Source: an uncultured Erysipelotrichaceae bacterium (GTDB lineage Bacteria > Bacillota_I > Bacilli_A > RFN20 > CAG-826). From it: DNA of 64,000 nt. Location: contig CADAIJ010000007.1 in assembly GCA_902787955.1 (NCBI GenBank), positions 62,001-126,000 on the forward strand, read 5' to 3'. The stretch's first letter is position 1. The number at the start of each line of letters is the position of its first letter. The translations under genes and the position numbers were made by a program. This document shows, piece by piece, positions 38,513 through 47,791 of the stretch. The notes beneath the pieces are model-generated. The model was not told where the DNA came from. It worked only from the letters and a program-made list of their open reading frames with translations, and did no database searches.

Positions 38513-39638
38513 TTATTTAAGGGCTTCTGCTAATTCTTTAATTTGTTTAATGTTATTTTCATCCATTGCAGAAACAATCTTAACAACTGGTTCAACAAAA
38601 GTGATGTTCTTAGCATTCGCTAATTTAGCTTTAATAATCTTTTCAACTTGAGGTGCCCAAGTACCATTTTCAATAATACCAATTTGTTTATTTTGGAAAC
38701 CATGTTCCACTAAACGGGTAATGAAGTCAGACATGAATGGGAAGATTTCCATATTGTATGTTGTGGTAGCTAAGACAACTTTGCCATATCTAAAGGCATC
38801 TTCTAAGCATTCTGCCATATCTTCACGTGCTAAATCAGCAATAGCAACTTTTGGACAGCCTGCTTTCTTAAGTTCTTCTTCTAAAAGTAAAGCAGCTTCT
38901 TTAGTGTGACCATAAACTGAAGTATAGGCGATAAAGACGCCTTCAGTTTCAACACCATAAGAAGACCAAATATTATAAAGATTTAAATAATATGGGAGGT
39001 TTTCACTTAACACTGGTCCATGAAGTGGGCAAATAGTTTGAATATCTAAGGTAGCAGCTTTCTTTAAAACGTTTTGAACTTGCATACCATATTTACCAAC
39101 GATACCGAAATAATATCTTCTTGCTTCGCAAGCCCAACTTACCAAAGCCATCAGCAGAGAATAAAACTTTGCTATTTGCGTCATAAGTCATCATAACTTC
39201 TGGCCAGTGAACCATAGGCGCAAACATGAATGTTAATTCTCTTCCACCTAAATCAAGTTTGTCACCGTTATTAACAACTAATTTGTTTGGAATCTCTTGA
39301 TGGAAGAATTGATACATCATCTTAAATGCTTGAGCGTTACTAACAACAATAGTGTCTGGATAAACCTTTAAAAATTCCATGATATTCGCGGAATGATCAG
39401 GTTCCATATGTTGAACAATTAAATAATCTGGTTTTCTATCTTTTAAGACTTCTTTTAAATTATTAAGCCATTCTTCTTTGAAGTTAACTTCGATTGTATC
39501 TAAAATAGCAATCTTATCATCCATGATTACATAGGAGTTATATGCCATACCATTAGGTACAATGTATTGGCCTTCGAATAAATCTAGTTGGTGATCATTA
39601 ACACCAACGTAGTAGATATTATTGGTAACGTGTTTCAT
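38513..39638 (-). pseudogene. Flavodiiron protein (FprA) gene broken by deletion and frameshift
   Basis: Flavodiiron proteins reduce O2 or NO to protect anaerobes. The first frame (39638 to 39093) holds the metallo-beta-lactamase part with the iron ligands: HMEPDH, HWPEVMMTYD, and SADGFG. A second frame (39184 to 38513) starts inside and holds the remaining His (CPLHGP) and the flavodoxin domain (IAYTSVYGHTKEAA). At 39136-39140 the first frame goes from FGK straight to WACEARRYYF of the second by a +1 shift, and about ten residues usual at this place are missing. Both halves are otherwise intact and keep all ligands. It could be a recent mutation or an assembly error. Upstream AAAGAGGGAATTT is a ribosome binding site. 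Confidence 0.85.
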
Positions 39639-39744
39639 AAATTCCCTCTTTCTTATATCCTGTTAATTATCGCATAGAAACAAATTTTAATAAACATAAT
39701 AAAAATATATTTTTTATTTACATAGTTTTTTATTCGTATTAAAA

Positions 39745-39773
39745 TTGCAAGCGTTGACACGAATGTCAATGAT
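39745..39773 (+). promoter_or_regulatory. TetR-gene promoter with palindromic operator
   Basis: TTGCAA (39745-39750), a 17-base spacer and AATGAT (39768-39773) form a moderate promoter. Inside the spacer lies a perfect palindrome, TTGACA-CGAA-TGTCAA (39754-39769), exactly where a repressor would block RNA polymerase. Transcription would begin at about the ATG at 39780, so the message would be leaderless. Self-repression by the TetR protein is inferred. Confidence 0.6.
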
Positions 39774-39779
39774 AAAAAT

Positions 39780-40385
39780 ATGCCAAGAACTAAAGAACAA
39801 TGTCAAAAAATTAAAGACCGTCGAAAAGTAGCTATAAAAGCTGCTGGTTTAAGGCTTTTTGCTATTAATGGATATAAAGCGGTCACCATTGATGACATTA
39901 TGGATGAAGTTAATTGTGCTCATTCACTTTTCTATCATTATTATCCAACTAAGGAAGAACTCTTTAGAGATATCATGCATGAGATTGAAAATGAAATGTC
40001 GAAAGTGTTTAACGGGATTTCTTTTGATAAAAAAGCTATCCTAGTTCTTGAAGAATTGCTTGAGACATTTTTAAAACTTCTATCTACAAAACAAAATGTT
40101 TATGCAATATATCTTCTTTTAATTCTTCATTATCGTCAGGAAGCGTTCCCTCAAGCTAGGGAAACAGACCATAAAATATCTTTTTGGGATTTCGCCTCTA
40201 AAATGATTAAAAGGGGACAGGAAGAAGGAGATGTTCCTGAAGGAAATATTGAAGAATACACAACTGCCTTATTCTCAATTGTTCTTGGACTTGCATATAA
40301 AGGTGTGTTTGATAAAAACAAAAGCCCATTACCAAATAAGAAAATAATTATGAATTTAATATTTAAAAGAAAGGAGACCGAATAA
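39780..40385 (+). CDS. TetR-family transcriptional regulator
   Basis: One-component repressor (201 residues). The N-terminal helix-turn-helix (residues about 17-60: KVAIKAAGLRLFAINGYKAVTIDDI, broken at VNCAHSLFYHYYPTKEEL) is typical of the TetR family; the C-terminal ligand domain is divergent as usual. It overlaps the first ABC gene by one base (TAATG) and so probably controls this exporter in response to its substrate. A palindrome sits in its promoter. No ribosome binding site precedes it, consistent with a leaderless start. Confidence 0.93.
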   Translation: MPRTKEQCQKIKDRRKVAIKAAGLRLFAINGYKAVTIDDIMDEVNCAHSLFYHYYPTKEELFRDIMHEIENEMSKVFNGISFDKKAILVLEELLETFLKLLSTKQNVYAIYLLLILHYRQEAFPQARETDHKISFWDFASKMIKRGQEEGDVPEGNIEEYTTALFSIVLGLAYKGVFDKNKSPLPNKKIIMNLIFKRKETE

Positions 40386-42151
40386 TGATAAAAAGAATGC
40401 GTTTAGTATTTAAATCGCTTAGAGAATATAAAGTTTTCGCTTTAATCACACCATTATTTATGATTGGTGAAGCGGCAATGGAATGTGCTCTACCTTTTGT
40501 AATGTCTAAACTTACAGATGAAATTCAAGTAGCAGAACCAAATATCTGGCCATATGTTTGGCTAATGATTGGAGGCGCTTTAATAAGTTTAGCCTGTGGT
40601 ATCTTAGGCGGTGTTTTTGCATCTAAAGCTGCGACTGGTTTAGCCAAAAACTTAAGATATGATTTATATAAAAAAGTTCAATCCTTCTCCTTTGCTAATA
40701 TTGATAAATTCTCTGTTTCATCCTTAGTTACTAGAATGACTACAGATATTAATACAATTCAAATGGCGTTTGGTTTAATTATCCGCGCTGTTTTCCGTGC
40801 CCCACTTATGATGGCTTTCTCAATTATCATGGCTTTCGTAACTGGTGGTCCAATGGCGTGGATCTTTATTGGCATGGTACCTCTTGTTGCCATTATCTTT
40901 ATTATTATCATTGCTAAAGCGATGCCAACATTTACTAGACTATTCAAACGTTACGATAAGATGAACGAATCTGTTCAAGAGAATATTGCTGGTATTCGCG
41001 TTGTTAAAACATTTGTTCGTGAAGAGTATGAAAAGGAAAAATTCCGCAACACCTCCAGCGATTTGGCTAAAGACTTCATTAAAGCGGAGAAAATTGTTGC
41101 CTGGAATAACCCTGCTTTAAACTTCGCAATTCATTTCTCTAATATGCTTATTTGTACCTTTGGTTCATGGCTCATTTATGAAAATAGTGAAGTTGGTCCA
41201 GATGGTAAGATTATCTTCAATAGCTTGTCTTTAGGTGGCTTATCCGCCTTACAAACTTATGGTGTTCAAATCTTAATGTCATTAATGTTTGTCTCCATGA
41301 TTTTAGTTATGCTTGCAATGTCAATTGAAGCTTTCAAACGTGTTTATGAAGTTTTAATTGAAGAGCCTACTATTGAAAACCCAGAAAATCCAATTTACGA
41401 AGTTAATGATGGATCAATCACTCTTAATAATGTTTCATTCAAATATAATGAACACGCTGAAAGAAATGCCTTAGAAAATATCAATATCACCATTAATTCT
41501 GGCGAATTCGTTGGTATTATTGGCTCTACAGGTTCAGGTAAAACAACTTTAATTAACTTAATCTCTCGTCTTTATGATGTGAGTGAAGGCGAAGTTATTG
41601 TAAGCGGACATAACGTCAGAGAATACGATTTAGAAGTTCTAAGAGATTCTATTTCAGTAGTATTACAAAAGAATGAATTATTCTCCGGAAGTATCGCTGA
41701 AAACTTACGCTGGGGTGATTTAAATGCCAGCCTTGAAGATGTCAGAAAAGCTGCACAAACCGCTCAAATTGATGATTTTGTTATGTCACTTAAGCATCAA
41801 TACGACAATATGATTAAGCCTGGAGGTAATAACGTTTCAGGTGGTCAAAAGCAAAGACTTTGTATTGCTAGAGCCTTACTTAAAAAACCTAAAATCTTAA
41901 TTCTTGATGACTCAACATCTGCGGTTGATACAAAGACCGATAAGATGATTCAAGAATCTTTAAGAAGAGATATTCCTCACACTACTAAGATTGTTATTGC
42001 ACAACGTATTTCTTCCATTGAAGATGCGGATAAAATTATCGTCATGGATGATGGTAAGATTAATGCTATCGGTACTCACGAAGAATTACTTAAAAATAAC
42101 GAAATTTATCGTGAAGTATATAATACACAAACTAAGAAAGGAGGTAAGTAA
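40385..42151 (+). CDS. ABC exporter half of a TetR-controlled pump
   Basis: Half-transporter of 588 residues: membrane domain about 15-310, ATPase with Walker A GSTGSGKTT at about 378, signature VSGGQKQR at about 484 and Walker B ILILDDSTSAVD at about 504, where Asp replaces the catalytic Glu. As in the first pair (23476-27215), this half carries the degenerate Walker B. Its last codons contain a strong Shine-Dalgarno sequence (AAAGGAGG) for the next gene. Likely multidrug or lipid exporter under the adjacent TetR regulator. Confidence 0.92.
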   Translation: MIKRMRLVFKSLREYKVFALITPLFMIGEAAMECALPFVMSKLTDEIQVAEPNIWPYVWLMIGGALISLACGILGGVFASKAATGLAKNLRYDLYKKVQSFSFANIDKFSVSSLVTRMTTDINTIQMAFGLIIRAVFRAPLMMAFSIIMAFVTGGPMAWIFIGMVPLVAIIFIIIIAKAMPTFTRLFKRYDKMNESVQENIAGIRVVKTFVREEYEKEKFRNTSSDLAKDFIKAEKIVAWNNPALNFAIHFSNMLICTFGSWLIYENSEVGPDGKIIFNSLSLGGLSALQTYGVQILMSLMFVSMILVMLAMSIEAFKRVYEVLIEEPTIENPENPIYEVNDGSITLNNVSFKYNEHAERNALENINITINSGEFVGIIGSTGSGKTTLINLISRLYDVSEGEVIVSGHNVREYDLEVLRDSISVVLQKNELFSGSIAENLRWGDLNASLEDVRKAAQTAQIDDFVMSLKHQYDNMIKPGGNNVSGGQKQRLCIARALLKKPKILILDDSTSAVDTKTDKMIQESLRRDIPHTTKIVIAQRISSIEDADKIIVMDDGKINAIGTHEELLKNNEIYREVYNTQTKKGGK

Positions 42152-42153
42152 AC

Positions 42154-44082
42154 ATGCCACCAATGAGAATGAAAGGCAAATTCCAAAAAGCCAAAAAAGG
42201 TACTCTCAAACGTCTTATAAAGATGCTTTGGAAAGACTTTAAATGGATGTTAATTGCCGCTGTTATCTTTATTATTCTTTATTCCGCTGGAAATATTGCT
42301 TCCTCCATCTTTATTAAAAATATTTCTAATACCTTAGATGCATCAATTAAAGCAGGTACAAATCCATGGCCTCAATTAACAAATATTTTACTTGTTATTG
42401 GTGGATTCTATATTGTTGGCCTTATTTCCGCATTCGCCTACACCCGTATTATGGCGGTTGTCACCCAAAAGTTCCTTAACACTGTTCGTATTAAAATGTT
42501 TAACCATATGGAATCACTTCCAATTAAATATTTTGATACCCATCCAAGAGGCGATGTCATGTCTTTATACACAAACGACATTGATACCATTAGACAACTT
42601 GTTTCACAAGCTTTCCCAACTTCAATTCAAGCTGGAGTTACAATTGTCGCTGCTATAGCAGTAATGCTTTACTTCTCCTTATATCTATCACTTATCGTTT
42701 TCGGTGGATCTATCTTAATGATCTTAACCGCTAAATTTGTTGGAGGCACTTCCTCTAAATACTTTATTAAACAACAAATTGAAACCGGTAAGGTTGAAGG
42801 TAACATCGAAGAATCTATTCGTGGTCTTAAGGTTATTAAAGTCTTCAATCACGAAGAAAAATCTCAAGAAGACTTCGCTGTTATTAATGATGAACTTTGT
42901 AGAGTAAGTACCACTGCTAACGCTGCTGGTAATACAATGGGTCCAATCAATATGAATATTGGTAACATTGTTTACGTTGTTTTAGCGATTGTCGGTGTTA
43001 GCTTCTTAATTAATAACACAATGAATATTGGTATCCAATCTATCTTTAATGGAGGAAAAGCCCCTATTGATATTGGTACATTATTATTCTTCTTTATCGC
43101 GTGTAGAACATTCTCTAATAACGTTAATAACTTCTCACAACAAATTACCTTTATCGTTATGGGTCAAGCTGGTGCGTCACGTATTTTCGAAATGTTTGAT
43201 GAACCATCTGAAACCGATGAAGGTTATGTTACTTTAGTAAATATTAAATATCATGAAGACGGAACATTCGAAGAATGTGAAGAAAAGACAAGATATTACG
43301 CTTGGAAACACCCACATAAAGCGGATGGAACAGTTACATATACTGAACTTAAAGGTGATATCGTTTTAGACCATGTTGACTTTGGATATAATGCGACCAC
43401 ACTTGTTTTACATGATGTTAGTATTTACGCTCACCCAGGACAAAAAATTGCCTTTGTTGGTGCGACTGGCGCAGGTAAAACCACAATCACTAACTTAATC
43501 AACCGTTTCTATGATATTGCGGATGGTAAGATTCGTTATGATGGAATTAACATTAATAAAATTAAGAAAGATGATTTAAGAAGATCGTTAGGTATTGTTT
43601 TACAAGATGTCAACTTATTCACTGGCACTGTCATGGATAACATTCGTTATGGTCGATTAGATGCGACTGATGAAGAAGTTTATGAAGCTGCTAAGATTGC
43701 TAATGCTTATGACTTCATTACTAGACTTCCAGAAGGATTTAACACTATGCTTACTGGAGATGGTGCTAACTTATCACAAGGTCAAAGACAATTAATCTCT
43801 ATTGCTAGAGCAGCAGTTGCGGATACTCCAGTTATGATTCTTGATGAAGCTACTTCTTCTATCGATACTAGAACTGAAAAACTAGTTCAAAAAGGTACCG
43901 ATAAACTTATGGAAGGAAGAACAGTCTTTGTTATCGCTCATAGATTATCTACTGTTCAAAATAGTAACGCTATTATGGTCTTAGATCATGGACGTATTAT
44001 TGAACGTGGTACTCATGAAGATTTAATTGCTCAAAAGGGTACATATTATCAACTTTATACTGGCGCTTTCGAACTCGAATAA
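42154..44082 (+). CDS. ABC exporter partner with canonical Walker B
   Basis: Second half of the pump (642 residues), two bases after the first. The membrane domain is about 20-330; a linker of about 60 residues (GYVTLVNIKYHEDGTFEECE to KHPHKADGTVTYTELKGD) typical of one heterodimeric exporter subgroup precedes the ATPase. Walker A GATGAGKTT is at about 435, the signature LSQGQ at about 539 is altered, and Walker B MILDEATSSID at about 560 has the catalytic Glu. This complements the other half. Confidence 0.92.
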   Translation: MPPMRMKGKFQKAKKGTLKRLIKMLWKDFKWMLIAAVIFIILYSAGNIASSIFIKNISNTLDASIKAGTNPWPQLTNILLVIGGFYIVGLISAFAYTRIMAVVTQKFLNTVRIKMFNHMESLPIKYFDTHPRGDVMSLYTNDIDTIRQLVSQAFPTSIQAGVTIVAAIAVMLYFSLYLSLIVFGGSILMILTAKFVGGTSSKYFIKQQIETGKVEGNIEESIRGLKVIKVFNHEEKSQEDFAVINDELCRVSTTANAAGNTMGPINMNIGNIVYVVLAIVGVSFLINNTMNIGIQSIFNGGKAPIDIGTLLFFFIACRTFSNNVNNFSQQITFIVMGQAGASRIFEMFDEPSETDEGYVTLVNIKYHEDGTFEECEEKTRYYAWKHPHKADGTVTYTELKGDIVLDHVDFGYNATTLVLHDVSIYAHPGQKIAFVGATGAGKTTITNLINRFYDIADGKIRYDGININKIKKDDLRRSLGIVLQDVNLFTGTVMDNIRYGRLDATDEEVYEAAKIANAYDFITRLPEGFNTMLTGDGANLSQGQRQLISIARAAVADTPVMILDEATSSIDTRTEKLVQKGTDKLMEGRTVFVIAHRLSTVQNSNAIMVLDHGRIIERGTHEDLIAQKGTYYQLYTGAFELE

Positions 44083-44109
44083 AGTATAGTAAGTCCAGTA
44101 TTTTAAACT

Positions 44110-44137
44110 AAAAGTCGTCTTGTTTAAGACGACTTTT
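44110..44137. terminator. Terminator between the ABC pair and thioesterase gene
   Basis: AAAAGTCGTCTT (44110-44121) and AAGACGACTTTT (44126-44137) form a perfect 12-bp stem with a GTTT loop. A/T runs on both sides make it usable by both convergent transcripts; the plus-strand T-run is short. Confidence 0.85.
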
Positions 44138-44158
44138 CATATACTTTATTTGATTAAA

Positions 44159-44875
44159 TTAGCGATTTCTGAAATAGATTTTTGCGACAAATGATACCTT
44201 ATCGTTTACTCTTCCTTCTACATAAGTATTATCGCTAGAAATATAGATATTAACTTCATCTCCATCATGTAATTCATTGACATAATTAATATCAAGACGG
44301 GTTATAAAATGAGAGCGATAGAAATCGAGTGGGAAGATATCAGATATCATTTCAATGTAACGAGTGTTATTAACGTGGCCATTTAAATCGCAGTCACTAT
44401 ATCTCATCGTTCTTTTATAAAAGAAAGAACATTCCTCTGATTGTACTTTTTCAGGCAAAGGAAGAGGAGTTTCTCCTTTTAAACTATCAACAACATAAGG
44501 AAGATTAGGTCTCATGATTAAACGACGAGTTTTATTATCGATTAAAGCCCACATGGAAGATACTTGGGCTAAGATCTTATTATCTTTATTACGAATTCCA
44601 CCATTACGGCAGAAGATAAAGCCATTTTTTAGTTCACTTGGATAAGTATAGAATTCTTCTGTTTCCCCGTGAGGAATTAAATCATAGAAATCTACTCTTA
44701 CACGAGAAATAATCCAATCAATTCCATTATCAGTTGTCTTATCTTTACCAATTCCTATTTCATCAGAGTTGCGACTAGCGATTTCTTGAAAAAGGGAAAA
44801 GAAATTAACTAATTTAAGATTTCCAGTTGCATCCACCATCGATGGACCAACATAAAATTTTTCGAAACGAGGCAT
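44159..44875 (-). CDS. Acyl-ACP thioesterase
   Basis: Releases free fatty acids from acyl-ACP. The 238 residues form two hot-dog folds. The second contains RYSDCDLNGHVNNTRYIEMI with the Asn and His of the FatA-type active site; the first contains LFQEIASRNSDEIGIG and WIISRVRVDFY. Length fits the bacterial acyl-ACP thioesterase family. It overlaps the upstream membrane-protein gene by one base. Together with the acyltransferase at 15714 it suggests that fatty acids are released and re-used for membrane lipids, an inference. Confidence 0.88.
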   Translation of the reverse strand: MPRFEKFYVGPSMVDATGNLKLVNFFSLFQEIASRNSDEIGIGKDKTTDNGIDWIISRVRVDFYDLIPHGETEEFYTYPSELKNGFIFCRNGGIRNKDNKILAQVSSMWALIDNKTRRLIMRPNLPYVVDSLKGETPLPLPEKVQSEECSFFYKRTMRYSDCDLNGHVNNTRYIEMISDIFPLDFYRSHFITRLDINYVNELHDGDEVNIYISSDNTYVEGRVNDKVSFVAKIYFRNR

Positions 44876-45933
44876 TATTCGTTTTCCTCGCTATCTACAT
44901 TCTTTTGAGGATTTTTAAGAGCTTTATTTTCTCTAGCAAGTTCAAGAATAACTGTAACAAATAAAGCGACAATGTATAAACCTAACGCAATAAAGATAGA
45001 GGCTGGAATATATGTCGAATAATTAATAACTAATGTTTCACTCTTTAATAAGTTTTCAGTAACTAAATAAGAGGTCATAATGCCTAAACCAAATCCGAGG
45101 AAGATAATAGCGTTCATGACGATATGACTTGCTAAATCTTTTCGTAAGTTTCTAAATGATTTCTTACGCATGAATAAACGTAAATTTCCTACAAGAACTG
45201 CGGTAAACACACCCATGAAGACAATAAATACCGCTGCATAACCTGCACTATTTTTAGCGAAGAAAACAAACATAAATAATGTGACGGCAGCTAATAAGAA
45301 TGTATATAAAAGATTAAAGATGTAACTGATTGCTTCATTTCTTAAATTAATAACGAAACGATCAAATAGATTCTTAAAGCTAAATGGCACTTTTTCTTTA
45401 TGAGTTTCTTCTTTTACTTTCTTTTCCATTTTAGTAACCACTTCTTTTGGCTTTTCAGAAATGATTAATGGGAAGGAAATATCATTTAAAGAATATTCTC
45501 TAGTTGCAGGAGCAGCGTCTTCAAAATAACATTGAGCGCAGACATAAACCAATAAAGGTTTAAATTCTCCAATAACATTTAGGATTGAACTCACTTTTTC
45601 TTTACGGCTTTCAGGATCAGTAACAATCATATCCCTAAGATGAGTTAATTTTGCTAATAATTCATCTTTTGAAGCTTTATTAAAGTTTTCCTTATTGTAT
45701 ATAGCGAAAACATAACCAATTTTAGAAATATTAACTTTAATTCGAATTGTGTCTAAAACTGGATATTCTTTTTCGTTAGAAATAATTGAATATGGTGATT
45801 CTTCTAAATCCTTTAAATCTAAATTGAAAATATTAACTAATGAGTCTTTTAAAAAGAGCACATTATATTTAGATATGAGTTCAATAACTTCATTAGGGGT
45901 TTTAATTTTTAAGTTCGCCATAGCAATAATCAT
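44875..45933 (-). CDS. Unknown membrane protein upstream of the thioesterase
   Basis: A 352-residue protein of unknown function. The N-terminal half (residues 1-195) is soluble, with KKEVVTKMEKKVKEETHKEK-like Lys/Glu-rich linker at about 160-180. The C-terminal half has four hydrophobic helices at about 205-230, 235-252, 268-290 and 305-330 and an acidic tail (NVDSEENE). Two starts are possible: ATG 45933 or ATG 45921 (MANLKIK); the promoter at 45939-45967 places the message start very near both. Co-transcribed with the thioesterase. Confidence 0.7.
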   Translation of the reverse strand: MIIAMANLKIKTPNEVIELISKYNVLFLKDSLVNIFNLDLKDLEESPYSIISNEKEYPVLDTIRIKVNISKIGYVFAIYNKENFNKASKDELLAKLTHLRDMIVTDPESRKEKVSSILNVIGEFKPLLVYVCAQCYFEDAAPATREYSLNDISFPLIISEKPKEVVTKMEKKVKEETHKEKVPFSFKNLFDRFVINLRNEAISYIFNLLYTFLLAAVTLFMFVFFAKNSAGYAAVFIVFMGVFTAVLVGNLRLFMRKKSFRNLRKDLASHIVMNAIIFLGFGLGIMTSYLVTENLLKSETLVINYSTYIPASIFIALGLYIVALFVTVILELARENKALKNPQKNVDSEENE

Positions 45934-45938
45934 ATAAC

Positions 45939-45967
45939 ATTATAGTTAAACATTCATTAGTTTTTAA
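45939..45967 (-). promoter_or_regulatory. Promoter of the membrane protein-thioesterase pair
   Basis: On the minus strand TTAAAA (45962-45967), a 17-base spacer and a perfect TATAAT (45939-45944). Transcription would start at about 45932, so the message has little or no leader, and no ribosome binding site is seen. Confidence 0.55.
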
Positions 45968-46003
45968 TAAACTAAGGTGAAATTTGATGTAAATTTCCTA
46001 TAA

Positions 46004-46033
46004 GAAAAGCCTCCAATGGGAATTTTAGAGGCT
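46004..46033 (-). terminator. Terminator after phosphoglucomutase
   Basis: On the minus strand AGCCTC (46028-46033) pairs with GAGGCT (46008-46013) and is followed by TTTTCTTA. It ends the partner-switching/ppGpp operon 13 bases after the pgm stop. Confidence 0.7.
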
Positions 46034-46046
46034 ATTCATAAATATA

Positions 46047-47732
46047 TTATTTCATGAATTCGTTAATCGTTTTCACGTATTTATTAAGGTGTTCTTCGCC
46101 TAACGCAAAGACATAATATTTAATCTTTGGTTCAGTTCCAGATGGACGAATAGTAATTGTTTCACCATCTTTAAGGAATAACTTAATAACATTTGATTTT
46201 GGTAAGTTAGTTGGTTCTTTATGATCTTTGAAGTGAATAAAGCCTTCTTGATAATCACCGATATGATCAATATCTCCAAATAATTCGTGGGCTTTATTTC
46301 CTCTAAAGGATTCCATAATAGCAAGAATCTTTTGTTTGCCTTCAACACCACTAAGTTCAAAAGCAAGTGTTGCGGTTTTGAAATCGCCAAATTCTTTATA
46401 GAGTTCAACTAATCTATCATATAAAGTCTTACCTTCGTGTTTGTATTTGTTAGCCATTTCGGCAACAAGTAAGCAAGCATTAACCGCGTCTTTATCACGA
46501 ACATCAATGTTAGTGAGATAACCACAGGATTCTTCGAATCCTAATAAATATCTTTCAACTTCACCTTTTTGTTCAAGGAAGAAGATTTGTTCACCAATAA
46601 ATTTGAAACCAGTTAAAACTTCATTAACTTGGACACCATATTGTTTAGCCATAACATTAACCATATCACTAGAAACAATGGTTTTAACAACGACTGGTAC
46701 TTTTGGTAAGGTGCCATTAGCTTTCTTAACATGATAAATAAAGTCGAATAAGAGAATACCAACTTCGTTACCAGTTAAGATAACAGGTTTACCTTTTTGA
46801 TTAACGACAACACCCACTCTATCACTATCTGGATCGGTAGCGAGTAAAACGTCATCATTATTCTTAAGCATTAATTCAATACCAAGCTTTAAGGCTGGTT
46901 CCATTTCTGGGTTAGGATATGGACAAGTTGGGAAATCACCGTTTGGTTTTGCTTGTTCATTTACTACATCAACATTGAAATTTGTTTTTCTTAAAACAGT
47001 AGTAACGCATCTATAACCCGCACCATAAAGAGGAGTGTAGGCAATATTAAGAATCCTTTCGCTATTATCTAATGAACATCTAAGAGTGGAATCAAAGTAA
47101 TCAGAGATGAGTTTTTCATCAATAAAAATAATCTTTCCACGAACAACTAATTTATCAAAATCCCCATAGGAAATCCCTTTAAATGGTGATAATGATTGAA
47201 TTTGTTCATAGACAGCATTAGCAGCATCAATTGTTAATTGGCAGCCATCACTTCCATAAACTTTATAGCCATTATATTTTGATGGGTTATGAGAAGCGGT
47301 AACAACAATACCAGCATCACATTTTAAATATCTAACCGCATAAGAAAGAGCAGGTGTAGGCATTAATTCTTTATAAATATAAACTGTGATATTGTTACTT
47401 GCTAAGACGTTAGCAGCTTCTAAGGCAAAATTACGAGAGTTATTTCTACTATCATAACCAATCGCAACGGAATTAGTTCTTCTTTGTTTTAAAAGATATT
47501 GGGCTAATCCTTGAGTGGCTCTTCTAATAACGAAACGATTCATGCGGTTTGTACCAACTCCCATGATTCCTCTTAAACCACCTGTTCCAAATTCAAGATC
47601 AGAAATAAAGCGGTCTGTTATTTCGTTTTCGTTGTCTTTAATAAATAATAATTCAGCTTTTTCATCGCCTGATAATGATGGCTCATTTAGCCATAAGTTG
47701 TATCTTTGTTCGACTTCTTTAAGCATGGACAT
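46047..47732 (-). CDS. Phosphoglucomutase/phosphomannomutase
   Basis: Alpha-D-phosphohexomutase interconverting hexose 1- and 6-phosphates (561 residues). The phospho-serine loop TASHNPSKYNG is at about 144-154, the metal loop DPDSDR at about 304, the sugar loop FEESCGYL and the phosphate-binding RPSGTEPKIKYYV at the C-terminus. The large size fits the PgcA-type Firmicute phosphoglucomutase. It is the last gene of the operon, 59 bases after manC; together they would turn hexose 6-phosphate into GDP-mannose or UDP-glucose precursors. ATG 47732 has AAGAGGAA upstream. Confidence 0.93.
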   Translation of the reverse strand: MSMLKEVEQRYNLWLNEPSLSGDEKAELLFIKDNENEITDRFISDLEFGTGGLRGIMGVGTNRMNRFVIRRATQGLAQYLLKQRRTNSVAIGYDSRNNSRNFALEAANVLASNNITVYIYKELMPTPALSYAVRYLKCDAGIVVTASHNPSKYNGYKVYGSDGCQLTIDAANAVYEQIQSLSPFKGISYGDFDKLVVRGKIIFIDEKLISDYFDSTLRCSLDNSERILNIAYTPLYGAGYRCVTTVLRKTNFNVDVVNEQAKPNGDFPTCPYPNPEMEPALKLGIELMLKNNDDVLLATDPDSDRVGVVVNQKGKPVILTGNEVGILLFDFIYHVKKANGTLPKVPVVVKTIVSSDMVNVMAKQYGVQVNEVLTGFKFIGEQIFFLEQKGEVERYLLGFEESCGYLTNIDVRDKDAVNACLLVAEMANKYKHEGKTLYDRLVELYKEFGDFKTATLAFELSGVEGKQKILAIMESFRGNKAHELFGDIDHIGDYQEGFIHFKDHKEPTNLPKSNVIKLFLKDGETITIRPSGTEPKIKYYVFALGEEHLNKYVKTINEFMK

Positions 47733-47791
47733 TTCCTCTTTTCGACAATATTGTATATTTGTGTAATTTTAATTACAAGTAATTAGCTCGG

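Noticed and set aside
39093-39184. Programmed frameshift in the flavodiiron gene
   Set aside because: No slippery run or stimulatory structure was seen, and about ten conserved residues are missing, which favours a deletion.
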